Origin: Conchocele bisecta
Taxonomy: Eukaryota > Mollusca > Bivalvia > Lucinida > Thyasiridae
Length of the DNA stretch: 64,000 nt
Direction of reading: 5' to 3'
NCBI GenBank assembly: GCA_029237695.1
Contig: CM055272.1
Coordinates: 11,086,042 to 11,150,041, forward strand
Shown here: positions 11,468-22,860 of the stretch, in pieces
How positions within the stretch are numbered: the stretch's first letter is position 1
How the letters are laid out: the number at the start of each line of letters is the position of its first letter
Program-made: the position numbers and the translations under genes
The notes under the pieces: generated by a model
What the model saw: only the letters and a program-made list of their open reading frames with translations
Databases searched by the model: none
Told to the model about the DNA's origin: nothing

Positions 11468-12240
11468 TTTAGACTAGTCGGCATTTCAAGAAATAAAACT
11501 TCTGTCGGCAGTTTTTAGTAAAAGTGGTACGTCCAACTTTTTAACATAATTTGAGTATGCTGAATCCAAAAATGGAGGATACCACGAAAAGAAATGAGGA
11601 TAAAGGCTTCAAATTTGCAAAAACAAAATGGCGGCCAATCTTTCTTTTTTTTCGCCTTTCCTGGTCTTAGTTAAATTGAATGAGTGCATTATTGTAAGCA
11701 AATTGTATGCAAATGAACATGCAAATAACGTTATATGGGTTGTGCAATACATTACAAAGGATTTGTGTATGCACAACTATCTGAATAATTGTCATTTGTT
11801 TGCGAAAAAAAATATGTGTATATATTTTATTAATAGTTCTGGTGAGATAATGTGAGCCCATACCAAGAACATGTTAGTGAACCAACTAAGTATTGGTGCA
11901 ATACATGCTACAGTATTGTTACTATAGAGGTGTAAAACATTGTTTTTTTTGCCATATATATCGGCGATGACGGTGGAACAACACTGATGGCATATATTCC
12001 AGGCTCCATGAACCTTTAAATCCTATTAGGCTAGGCAATTTAGCTTTTGACCCTGAACATATTCCTTCATAAGCGATTGATATTGTAAACGGTAGTTCAT
12101 CAATATAACAACCATAGAAAAAAAGTCCTAAAATTCAATGACACTGACTGTGCACCATACATGACAGGTGCGCGCGTAGCGTGTGAAATCCCGGTGTTGA
12201 TGTAAATAATGACACCTAAATCTGTAATGACACCGTGAAA
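11468..12240. other. non-coding, no gene recognised
   Basis: AT-rich, with overlapping short open frames of low-complexity composition at 11628-11861 on both strands. All frames immediately upstream of 12245 contain several stops, so the pseudogene's N terminus cannot be followed further. Confidence 0.35.
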
Positions 12241-15143
12241 TCCTTGATGCAGCAATGTTTGATCATACAATCCGACTTCGAGTATCTGTTGTTATCGACC
12301 TTATGGCTGATGAGGCGAAATATCATTTAGGATGTTTCAGTGCATTCATGAGAGAAACCAAAAAGACGATGAAAGATACAGTTGACAAAGACGTAGCAAT
12401 GGTATGGCTTTTGAAAGAGCTACGTTACGCTGCCTAAAAAGGACAGGTACTTCAACTAAAAGATGTATGGGACTGATATTTGGAACTGGCACAAGATTCT
12501 TCTACCATCATTCCACTGTCATACCAAAGTCGACATTCAAAAAAAAACTAGAATCTGACCTTGGTGAATTATTCTATTTCATGCGTCCACTTGATAAAGC
12601 TGTAACGGACAGACTGACTCTCCTAATTTCCAGGAAATTTGGACGTAATGCAATATTGGCAGCAAGTGATGAAATCTCAGACGATGAACAGCTAACAATA
12701 CCCCACTATAGACCAGACGAAGACATATACTTATCCCTGATCCATGTCGCATTACAACTCCGTAGTGATATAATTGAAACGGAAGGTCACACGGGACTGT
12801 CTGTCAATGAGGATGATGCTATCAAATGTGTACCCGATAGTCTCTATATGTTTCTGAGAGTCATATATGGCGGTCAATCGGTTCTCGAGGATGAATGTGA
12901 TGGGGCTGCGGAAGATCAAGTTCGACGAAAGGTTCTAAGCGTTGCACAGGACCTTGTATATGGCATCAGTGGTGGAAAGAAATCGACCCCCAAACACATT
13001 GGTCTGACCAGCACAATACATCAGGCAACCCGTTCAAAAAGTCTAGTGCAGTTGTTACATAATGCTGGCCACTGTCTCAGCTACGAACAGGTTTTGAAAA
13101 TGGACACTGCTTTAGCAGAAAGTACACTGAAAACACTAGACACACAAACTGGGGCTGTAATTCCACCAAACATTGTACCAAACAAATTTGTTCACTATAC
13201 TACTGATAACATTGACATTCTTGACGGAACGCTTGATGGGAAGAATACTTTCCACGCCACCCAGGTAGCGGCATGGCAGTGAGGCCTCGAGCCTGACGTC
13301 ATGTTGCATACACTTGATCTGTCCCGTAGTCACACATTGAATGTCCCCCCAATCATTGAGGAGCTGATTCCTGTCAACATCAAACCAAACAAGCCACTTC
13401 CAGTCTTTTCAAAACCTGTGGAAACGGCTTGGTTTGACGACAATGTTGCTGATTCTGAGTGTGTAAAGGATGCACAGGCTACTGACTTAGCATTCTTTGC
13501 ACAACGTCAGACATCAGAAGAGAAGGTGGGGTGGACAGTGTTTAACGAATCACTGTCATCAGACGATTCTGAGCTAACATCAATTGGGTATATACCAATC
13601 ATCCTTGCCCCTGCACATGAGTTTGACACGCTGAACACAGTAGTGACGCGATGCATGACCATATCGTCGGCTCTTGGACAAGAGCATACAGTTATTACTG
13701 TTGACCAAGCGTTGTATTGCAAGTTGATGGAACTAAAATGGTCCGTCCCGGAGTACCAGAATCTACTGATTCCACGCCTTGGTGGCCTCCATATCTCCAT
13801 GAACTTTTTAAAGACTATTGGAGATCATATGAACGGGTCTGGGTTAGCTGAGGTATGGGTAGAAAGTGGATTAGTTGGTCAGGGTATGGCTGAACTAGTT
13901 CTGTCTGGTAAGGCATACAACAAAGGCATGAGGCTCCATAAACTGACACTGCAAGCATTGTGGCGTCAGATGATGCCCCGTGTTCTTGACTTCGACAAAG
14001 ACTCTGACATAGAGTATTATGACTAGATATCAGATCTGTGCGATAATCCCTATACGGAAATGAATGCCGAGTTGGCGACATTGCTGAAACATGAACAAGT
14101 TCAGAAGCCACTCGATGAGTTTGTTGCCAGTCAATCGGGTGAGCATGCAAATGTGTCCTTCTGGTGGAAATCCATGGACATGGTAGCCATACTCCTGCTA
14201 TTCACCCGTACACAGCGTGATGGTATCTGGAACATCCATCTGCAGTCGTTCGGGATGATGTTGCCATATTTTATGCGCTATGACCACTACAACTATGCCA
14301 GATGGGGGCCAGTATATCTGGCCGAAATGCACCAGCTTCCTGCTCTGGTACTGACAGAGTTTGAAAAGGGTAACCTTGAAAAGGGTCAAGCGTTCGGCAC
14401 GCAAATTCAACCAAGTAGACCCTGATCAAGCTCAAGAGTGGTTGAATGGTGTAGGCAAGAAGGGTGGTGGAATTGTTGGCATTACAAAGACTACCTCCGC
14501 CTTATCTAGATGGACACTCTCTTACAACCTGAGGTCTCACATTGCAGTAGAGACATACGCCATGTTCCAGATGCACTCATGTGAGAAACTAAGTCACAAT
14601 GAGAGCACCAAATCCCGCAAAAAGCGAGATAATGCTGATGAAGAGGCATTGCTCGGTACGTTCCAGAGATTTGGGGTGTTCACACCTGGAACCGAACGTA
14701 CTACTCTGCAAAACATTGCAAACAAAGACATTGCAACAGAAGTAATACGAGAATCATCACTAAATGCCAAATGCCGTAGCATGGCACAGTTGCAAGTATT
14801 TGTGCAGGAGAGACTGGTTGTCACTGAGGGTGCCAATCCAAGCATGTCACTACATGACCCCTTAGCTAGAAACAGTGCGCCGACATTTGCGTCATTGTAT
14901 GACGTCAAGGACACCAGATCTAAAGACCAAAAACATGTCATGAAGGCAGACAGGAGTGTTCTTCAACGGTTGGTCACTGCCTTCGAAGCCGGTCGCCAAG
15001 TTGATATGCCCAGCATTCTTGAGCATGAACTCATGCCAGTTCCTAAACTAAATGGCACACTCCGTACCGGAAACAAGAGTGTATTATCAGACTTGGTAAC
15101 CGAAGGCATTGACTGTCCCGAAACCGTTGAACTTCATGATCAC

Positions 15144-15905
15144 TCATCATGTCTCATCATCGATGGTCAAGCACTTGTCGTTGCCATTGGCAAACCTGCT
15201 ACTGCAAAAAGCTTCTGTGATCTAGCCGACGTATTTGTCAAATCAGTGCTACATACTGGATCTAAGTACCAGAGAATAGACATTGTCTTTGACCGGTACA
15301 GGAAAATGTCTATTAAGTCAAGCACGAGGGCTCGGCGAACAAAGGCTGCTCAGCCTATCAGACGCATTGTGGAAAGTCGTGATGTACCCTTGCCAAAAAA
15401 CTGGGAAAACTTTATGGCACTTCCCGCAAACAAAGCTGATCTTGCTAGATTCCTGTCTGAGGAACTACTTGCCAATGCACCACACGATAAGGACATTGTT
15501 GTAGCTGGTGGGTTTGCTGACGAACTAGAAGTACGGGCATCAAACGATGCAACTGATGTAACGCTGCTAAGTGCAACACACGAAGAAGCTGATACACGGC
15601 TTGTTCTTCATGCTGTCCATAGCCAGTTTGATACTGTCGTTGTGGCCTCGAGGGACACGGACGTACTGTTGCTACTCATAGCACACTTCCCACGTTCACA
15701 GTGTATGCGCATGTTCATGATGACTGGCACATCAAAGAAACGGCGCTATATACCTATAGAGCGAGTGTTCGATAGCCTCACACCACAATTAGCAGCATCG
15801 CTACTGCCATTCCATGCTCTCACAGGCTGTGACACGACGTCTTACCTTTCAGGTCACATCAAACGAACAGCATGGAAAGTGTTCAAATGCAACCACGAGC
15901 TACTC
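15144..15905 (+). other. FEN1/XPG-like PIN nuclease core within the pseudogene
   Basis: Numbering codons from 14361, the acidic residues expected of a flap-endonuclease active site appear in order: IIDGQ (D268), IVFDRY (D311), HEEADTR (E408, E409, D411), SRDTDVLLLL (D432, D434) and LTGCDTT (D491). In human FEN1 the metal ligands are D34, D86, E158, E160, D179, D181 and D233. The gaps agree well, especially the last three (about 20, exactly 2, and 52 versus 57). After D311 a basic stretch (YRKMSIKSSTRARRTK) parallels the Lys/Arg gateway segment that follows D86 in FEN1. This core is intact except for the stop at 15924 just past it. The assignment is from motif pattern, not a search. Confidence 0.75.
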
Positions 15906-16242
15906 GTTGATTTGGGTGAAGGATAGTTCACGCAGACAATTCTCAAATCTGCAGAGAAGTTTCTGTGTAGAATCTACAACGTGCCTCAAACCGATTCTAT
16001 TGACACAGCGAGATATCACTTGTTCTCAAAGTCAGTAAAGCCTGATGCATTACCACCAACAAGTGATGCTCTCCGCTTTCACATAATGCGAGTACATTAT
16101 CAGTCCATGATCTGGAGGCAGGCTGACACTGCCATACCGGAGCTTCCTGCACCAGACACTATGGGGTGGGAGCGCAGTGACGATGGCTTTGTACCCATCC
16201 TTATGACGTTGGATCCTATTCCAGCGGCATGTCTGGAAATTA

Positions 16243-16368
16243 TGTTCATGTCACATGCAGTGTAAGACCATGCGCTGCAAATGTCGCAAGTCTGGTCTAC
16301 GTTGCACAGCTTTGTGTAGTTGTAAGGCTCATGGCGGTGATGCAAACCCATGTATGAACATAATCTAA
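16243..16368 (+). other. C-terminal cysteine cluster of the pseudogene, shifted frame
   Basis: In the frame of 16261 the sequence reads CSCHMQCKTMRCKC then RKSGLRCTALCSC and ends at TAA 16366-16368. The frame differs from the preceding part (which stops at 16265), so an indel near 16240 separates them. The Cys spacing resembles CXC/Tesmin-TSO1-type zinc clusters but is not canonical (C-x-C-x6-C-x3-C-x-C). Confidence 0.7.
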
Positions 16369-16449
16369 ACTGACATTTCGGGTTGTGAATCGGTTTATAG
16401 TGGATTAGATGTACATGTATCACACAGAGCACACAGTCATCCAGCATGT

Positions 16450-16693
16450 CACATATCGGTCACGGCATCCGGGCGACTCCTAAAACCACAGGTGAAGGAC
16501 GCATACCTGTGATATCAAATTAAGTACAAGTCCATTGACAATGCTTACAAACTACAAATAATCAAAATTAATGATACCTGGCAAAAAATGTCTACACGCG
16601 ATGCTTAATGGGCCTGTACATAATTTAATATCACAGGTACGATTCTTTCACCTGTGGTTTTACGAGTTGCGCCGGCGCCGCGACCGATATGTG
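16450..16693. mobile_element. MITE with about 75-bp terminal inverted repeats, family W
   Basis: Left arm begins CACATATCGGTCACGGC and contains TAAAACCACAGGTGAA and ACCTGTGATATCAAATTA. The right arm is its reverse complement, ending GCGACCGATATGTG. Total 244 bp. No clear target duplication. It lies 80 bp after the pseudogene's last stop, but no matching arm was found upstream of the gene. Confidence 0.75.
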
Positions 16694-16980
16694 GGGGGCG
16701 ATTTAGTTTGAAAGACGCATAGTTTCATTATTGGAGAAATCAACAATGGTGACTGATTTAAATAATATTCGTCTATGTTCCTTAACTGTGTAATACATGC
16801 ATGTTACACATGGCATATCATTTGCGTTCAATATTATGTATTAGCATTCAAACATGTTTTCCAATAGAAAAAGGAATATTTAGTACATCATTGTGGTGTA
16901 TTTAATCACTATACCAATATACAAGCCATAGTATTGCAACTGCTCACATATACCAACTTTAGTGAATGACAGAGAAACCT

Positions 16981-17760
16981 GCATTTGAAACCTTAATGCT
17001 CGGGTAAATGGCTTATAATTTCTGTTGCCTTGTTCGAATACGCTTCACATTTCGCACACACATTGCTCCAATGGTCCTCTACCGCCCTGTGACAAATCCA
17101 CATTCGTCCCGGCCCCGCCAAGCCCAGGGTCAAGGTCACAGACTTGGTGTGTTTGAAACCTTAACACTCGGGTAAATGGCTTATAATTTCTGTTTCCTTG
17201 TTCGGATCTGCTTTATATTTCACACACGCATTGCTCCTATGGTCCTCTAACGCCCTGTGACAAATCCACATTCGTCCCGCCCCCGCCAAGCCCAGGGTCA
17301 AGATCACATACTTTGTGCGTTCGAAACCTTAACGCTCAAGTAAATGGCTTATAATTTCTGTGTCCTTGTTCGCATCTGCGTCACATTTCACACACGCATT
17401 GCTCCAATGGTCCTCTGCCACCCAGTGACAAATCCACATTCGTCCCGCCCCCCGCTAAGCCCAGGGTCAAGGTCACAGACTTGGTGCGTTCGAAACCTTA
17501 ACACTCAAGTAAATGGCTTATAATTTCTGTGTCCTTGTTCGCATCTGCGTCACATTTCACACACGCATTGCTCCAATGGTCCTCTGCCACCCAGTGACAA
17601 ATCCACATTCGTCCCGCCCCCGCTAAGCCCAGGGTCAAGGTCACAGACTTGGTGCGTTCGAAACCTTAACGCTCGGGTAAATGGCTTATACTCAAATATG
17701 CCTCGTTTTCTTTGGCTGCCAGCGGGGGCATTTGTGTGCCGACAGGCCACATTTCTAGTT
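16981..17760 (+). mobile_element. family A element, copy 3, 5' truncated with intact 3' end
   Basis: Nearly five 167-bp monomers (AAATGGCTTATAATTTCTG near 17011, 17176, 17341, 17510 and 17675) end in TTTGGCTGCCAGCGGGGGCA and ACAGGCCACATTTCTAGTT. It is joined exactly to half of a family P MITE. Confidence 0.75.
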
Positions 17761-17893
17761 ACATTATCACAGCCATTTTGTAATAAATTCAGTATAATAA
17801 AAAATAATAAATTCATCTTAAGATTGAAAATTTCTCCCTGAAAGTATACTTTGCTTGATAAGTATACTTTGCAATGTTGGTGAAATAGGCTTC
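17757..17893. mobile_element. family P MITE, right half
   Basis: TTACATTATCACAGCCATTT through CAATGTTGGTGAAATAGGC: the right half of the palindrome. Family A ends where the left half should be, which suggests insertion at the MITE centre with loss of the other side. Confidence 0.7.
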
Positions 17894-17939
17894 TGGAAAC
17901 TGTCTTTCAGTGCTTTTATTGTAATTTCAATGCCAAACA

Positions 17940-18035
17940 TATAGCACTACCTATAAAGGGACGTGCCCATCTGAATATACTGTGCTCTTGGATGGATGTA
18001 AACCCTTAACCAACCAATCAATCAATCAATCTATT
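17940..18035 (+). repeat. possible SINE 3' tail with (AATC)n
   Basis: TCTTGGATGGATGTAAACCC followed by AACCAACCAATCAATCAATC. This resembles the tail of a short interspersed element, but no A or B box upstream was recognised. Confidence 0.3.
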
Positions 18036-18244
18036 AGTCAACCCAATTATAGCAATACAAACGAGAGATCTCTGGGAGGTCCCCAAGGTGTCTGGTTTGG
18101 GTAGTATGTACGTACTTGGTAACGGTGTGTGTCTCGGTGGGATGGTGTGTCTCTCATGCACTCCATGTCCCAGTGTGTTTTTAACCCAGCTCATGCTGAA
18201 TATACACAAGTTTCTCATGGATAAAAACTATTTTTTTTATTTTT

Positions 18245-18313
18245 CATCGAAAGTATATGTTGTTACCACTCATTTGAACCGTCTTGCCACGACGGTTCAA
18301 ATAAGTGGTAACA
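18245..18313. repeat. hairpin element, family Q, copy 1
   Basis: TGTTACCACTCATTTGAACC pairs with GGTTCAAATAAGTGGTAACA around a CGTC...GACG core: about 25 bp of stem. Other copies are at 41730, 45968, 46891 and 48553. Confidence 0.75.
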
Positions 18314-18830
18314 CATTACAGCATATTTGTTTGTGAAATAAATGGTGTGTTTAGTAATCATATACATGCAGGTCATTTGTCATACATGATGTGACATACA
18401 ATACATATTGAATACCTGAAACATGATGCCTGTAACACTTAATTTCAACCCTGCAGGCTATGAACATTTGTAATCCAATATTTGTAAACACAATAGAGTC
18501 GGCTCAGGACCTAGTAGTGATCACACTTTTTTCAGATTTTAAACAACGCTCTTATCCTGATTAATAGACATGGTAAAATAGTCTAAAAGTTAGCATCCAG
18601 GAGTCAATTGCAGATGAAAGGATTGAACTTTGTTGTTTGCTCATCGTATAATGGAGGATCTGTTTTGCACTGACTGGTATTGATTTAAGCCAATTGCTCA
18701 TGAGATCTGAAGAGCAATTTAATTCATCAAAACAAATGTGCCTGTCACACACGGAATCAGAATTACCCGTGATGGATGCTGTGAAAACCACTCACAAAGA
18801 TTTGTCACTCTCTTTTACCCCAAAGGCAAG
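18314..18830. other. non-coding, no gene recognised
   Basis: Short overlapping open frames on both strands (18561-18927) look non-coding. No repeat structure recognised. Confidence 0.35.
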
Positions 18831-19766
18831 TACAGTCAAACTTGCACAAGCGACCACGTGCATTAAGCGATTTTTGTCTTATGAAACCACTTTCACATTC
18901 CCCCCGACCATTTTGCCTATAGAATGACAGTCCCTTAACACGACTACCGGTCACATATTTTGTAACCTAAACGCAAAGGTCGTTTGTACTAATCGACCAT
19001 TAATTGACAGGATGTCACTTTCTCCAGGTGAAATTAGCCTCAAGCGTGTGACAAATAAAGGAAACAAATCCCCTGTCACTGTCAAAGTGTGAATGGTGCA
19101 TTTTTTATGATTATTGACCTGAAACCTCGTTCTGATTCGCTTGTTTCCTTAGTGATTACTAAAGGGAATTAACTCATCGTCACTTAGCACATGGGAACAA
19201 CAGGACTGGTCGCTTAGCACATGGGAAAACATCTGCGTATTTCAAAACAAATTTTTTTTTTGTTGTGTACAGAATACGCAAGCATTTTTATTTTACCCAT
19301 TTCAATTTTCTTGCTCGTAACGATATACTGGTATATACCGAACACTGTGTTAATAAATCATTATTCTATCAGCTGATTTGGTTGTCAGTCAACGACTCGT
19401 AAAAATCACCGGGGTGAAACAAGTCTGGTCCAAAGTGATCACAGTCACTACTGCCTATTTGCGATCTCATCTCAGCTGGGCGATTTTATTTTGCAATAAC
19501 ATTCAAATTCTTTTGTCTATTTTGATCAAATAAAGCCTGAATAATTCAGAAAAGTGCACAGTAATCATTACCGGTAGTATTCTAATGTATTTATTTCTAT
19601 GTTAATGTTTAATATTCCCGATTTCTTGATTCCGAATTTTAAACCATATAACCGGACATACCAGTACCCGGATTTCCATTTTTTTTTTTGTGGTAAGAGA
19701 CCATTGTTCTAAGCGACCATTTTTGGTGTCTCCCCTGGGTGGTCGCTTAATGCAAGTTTGACTGTA
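18831..19766. mobile_element. Tc1/mariner-like non-autonomous element with TA flanks
   Basis: Left end TACAGTCAAACTTGCACAAG with CGACCACGTGCATTAAGCGA following. The right end is its reverse complement, GGTCGCTTAATGCAAGTTTG then ACTGTA. TA is present at both ends, as in Tc1/mariner target duplications. About 936 bp with no transposase frame. Confidence 0.7.
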
Positions 19767-22149
19767 TGTAAAATTATCAGAAACATGTGAGAAAAATAAC
19801 CAGAAAATCATCTGAAAAATAAAACCAGAAGTCATCCGAATAACAGCCAGAAATATTGTGAAAAATGACCAGAAAATAATGTGGACAAAATTATGAAAAT
19901 CACATGACAAATACCGTAATAACCGTAAATATGATAACCTATAAATTGGTTTTCCAAAACAAGTTGTATCCAATTACATGTATATTTATGACTGTTTACA
20001 AGTGAACCACTGTGATCGTTTTTCATTGTAACTCCCACATTAAACTCGAATAATCATTGATAATGTCAATAAATGATGTCAAAAGTTGGTGAAATTTTCC
20101 AATTTCGATAACTTTTTTTTTATGGACATTACAAATCACGGAGATGCTGCAAGGGTGAATTTACTGAGTCGGTGCAACTTTTCAATGAGCTAAACCACAC
20201 AGCAAACTGGCTGAATGGGATATTGTGTGTAGGACTATGCGTCATTAACCGTTGCTACCAGCGTTGCCAATCACGTGGGGTGGCTTGTTTTCAACTTTCA
20301 CACAGTTCTATTTTTATCGATACGATTGTAGGTTGTAATTGTGCCTAAACTGGGCTTGAATAACCCCCCCCCCCTCCCCTCCCCCTTACTATTTTGCAAC
20401 CCTAGTTGCTGTGACTGTGACGTTTAATAGAATAAATACGGTAAATGGTGTCATAGGGTTACTACGATAACCAGGGATCATGTGACCAGGCGATAGACCG
20501 ACTACATGTGACTCGTGTTGACAGCCAGGGCCAACTGAGGTGTGGCTTGGGTGGCACCTGGTTCCAGATCAGGATGTGGCAGATTCATAGGTGAAGTTTC
20601 CATTTCTAAAATATCTCGATTGGATGCCATTTAGAATCATGGTATCAAAAAGATTATACAGAACTCCCGTACATTCACAAGGAGAACCAACAATAAGGTC
20701 AACAAACCGTGCTTATCTGTATCTCCAATTATGGGAATGTGATACTTGTCTGTCTTCATTGTGGTACCACCATTCTTTATACAGTGGTAATGGGAGTCCC
20801 GTGTTATTGGCCGGGCTTATAGGATTGTGACATGGAACTGTCGAGTCACTATTCCCTAACTCATGTTGGTAAAGGCGATTGATTGACTGCATGGTAGCTT
20901 TATGGAAAAAATTGACTAAATTGAGCTGGTTTATAAATGTTAGTTGTGTCGATGCAGGCAGTATGGAGATTACAGAGGTTTGGATAGAGAGACTACCATT
21001 GAACAAGGCTAGGTAATGCGTAGGAATTTTTACTGTTTCCCAGCCGAGCCCGATTTTACTGGACTGTATTGACTTTACCGATACTCGACGCAAACACTTC
21101 AATGTTACTTCACTTGCAGAGTTATTCCAGGTGGAGAACATTGAAGGTTTGCTTAGCTTTCTCCATTAAACCAACTTGTATCGGAAAATCTAATTTTATC
21201 ATTGTATACATGTTGCTCATTTGTATTGTTCATCATAGTTTTATTTTCACCCTAATCATTTGATCTAACATACTATTTTACTATTATTTTCTTCTTCATC
21301 TAAATTGTTTGGCCCTAAATGATACTATTTTGTGTTGATGGGCTATTAAGCACCATTCCATTCCATTCCTGATCAACTTGATAACAAAAGACACTAGACT
21401 AGTATTTGATTTTATGCAAGCGGACGAGACACGTCATGTGATAATTTCATGAAATACTTTTACATAATTTACAATATTTTCCGTAAATTGTGTCAAAAGG
21501 TGACACAAATTTCAGAGTACATACGGAATTATATTTAGTCAACTTTTTACTTTATTTGTGAAAAATATTGTAAATTTTGTAAACGTATTTATTGAAATTA
21601 CGCAGATGTCTGAAGGTACAAAATCACATGGCGTGTCTCAAATATACACTTGTAACTCATAAAACTTTTAAAACCCACATTGTTACATGACTGCTGTTGT
21701 TTGACACCGCTCACAGGCGTGTTCAAACATACAGAGCGTGCTGTTTGACCATGGCTGACAATGCTCATTCTGGGGCCAAGCCAACACCTACGTAATGCAT
21801 GTGTCTCATGACGTTACTAGAACTCGCCATTACATCACCAGACCAGTTTACAATTGTCACACTGAAATTTTGAAATTGATGCGGCTGCATCACGCGACGT
21901 GTACTGCGTCCCGGAATATGTATGAGCAAATTAGCTGTTTGAATGGAACAGGAACAATAACGTTTGACCATGTCCAGCTGTGGGTAAACGTTTGCCGTGG
22001 TACTCGGGAACTGTTCGGCAAACGTTTACCAATGGCTGGACATGTTCGAACCTAACATTTTCTTGTCGTATTTGAAATTTCGAATCGATAAAGTGACAAG
22101 ATTTCACCTGTTCTGTTGTTTATTGAACTATTGCCATGTTCCCGGATGT
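19767..22149. other. non-coding, no gene recognised
   Basis: No exon could be supported. There are poly-C stretches near 20366-20395. A 142-residue open frame on the minus strand (20713-21141) has ordinary composition but no recognisable motif. A palindrome-like pair, GTAAACGTTTGCCG near 21985 and CGGCAAACGTTTACC at 22016-22030, is present. Confidence 0.35.
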
Positions 22150-22860
22150 AGCTACTCGGAGTGTAGGACAAAATCCCCCCGGACATAATCCCCCCCTGAT
22201 TTTTGACACAGGAGGACAAAATCCCCCCCCGTCTAAAATCACAGGTAGGACATAATCCCCCACATCAAAATTCAAGGTAGGACAAAATTCAAGGGAGGAC
22301 AAAATCCCCCATGAAAATGTAGCCCCCCATCACATTTATAAACATCAAACATCAAGGACATGTAATGAAGTATTTATTTTCAGTTGCACAATCAAACAAG
22401 CACATTTAATAAAGTATTTTCAGTTGCACAATAAACGTCTAACAAGAATATGTATGTATCGTTTGTACATTTGTATACTGATGTCGGTCCCAAACCATAT
22501 TGTTTTAGTGAAGAATCGATTACCATTTCAAAGAATTATTTGCCAAAACGATACTAGGTAAATCCTGTAGCAATCATTCATTTCTGTTTCTTTTAATAAA
22601 ACGTACTACTTGAAAGAAATCAGGCAATTCAATTACCCTGATTAAAGAGGAACTAGAGGGTAAAATTTGAAAATCAATTAATGCAATGATTCTTTCAAAA
22701 CATATTGATGGGGGGGGGGGGATTATGTCTTACCTGTGATTTTGGACGGGGGGGATTTTGCCCTAACTGCATTTTAGACAGGGGGGTTTTTGTCCTCCTG
22801 TGTCAAAACTCATGGGGGGGATTATGTACGGGGGGATTTTGTCCGTATCCCAGCTACTCG
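22150..22860. mobile_element. long-TIR element with 9-bp target duplication (MULE/foldback type)
   Basis: AGCTACTCG occurs at 22150-22158 and 22852-22860, directly flanking inverted arms. Left arm GGACAAAATCCCCCCGGACA..., right arm ending ...GGGGGGATTTTGTCC. The arms run about 150 bp each and are built from repeated RGGACAWAATCCCCC blocks; the interior is AT-rich and non-coding. A 9-bp duplication with long inverted arms is typical of Mutator-like elements. Confidence 0.75.

Larger units (their letters stand above)
12255..16368 (+). pseudogene. decayed FEN/XPG-like nuclease gene with C-terminal cysteine cluster
   Basis: Five reading-frame pieces on one strand join into one protein-like sequence of about 1,370 codons without introns. 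Stops within otherwise continuous frames: TAA 12435, TGA 12474, TGA 13280, TAG 14024, TAG 15924. Frameshifts are needed near 12530, 14370 and 16240. The N-terminal part has DEAKYHLGCFSAF, like the short zinc-type segments of transposon-linked proteins. The middle (12900-13280) has ISGGKKSTPKHIGL and LHNAGHCLSYEQVL. These phrases belong to a large, multi-copy, uncharacterised protein family that I recall from cnidarian, mollusc and fish predictions. The C-terminal part is a nuclease core (separate entry) followed by a Cys-rich tail. A single intronless multi-kb copy surrounded by transposons suggests a mobile or retro-copied origin; no terminal repeats could be assigned. Function of the family is not known to me. 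Confidence 0.85.

Noticed and set aside
13507..14941. Minus-strand open frames of 97-115 codons over the nuclease pseudogene
   Set aside because: Antisense shadows of well-supported plus-strand coding sequence.
16450..16693. Family W inverted repeat as the 3' terminus of a transposon carrying the nuclease gene
   Set aside because: Both arms lie together downstream, forming a complete short MITE; no matching arm was found upstream of 12255.
20713..21141. 142-codon minus-strand frame
   Set aside because: Reasonable composition but no recognisable domain, splice support or repeat of family motifs; a chance frame cannot be excluded.
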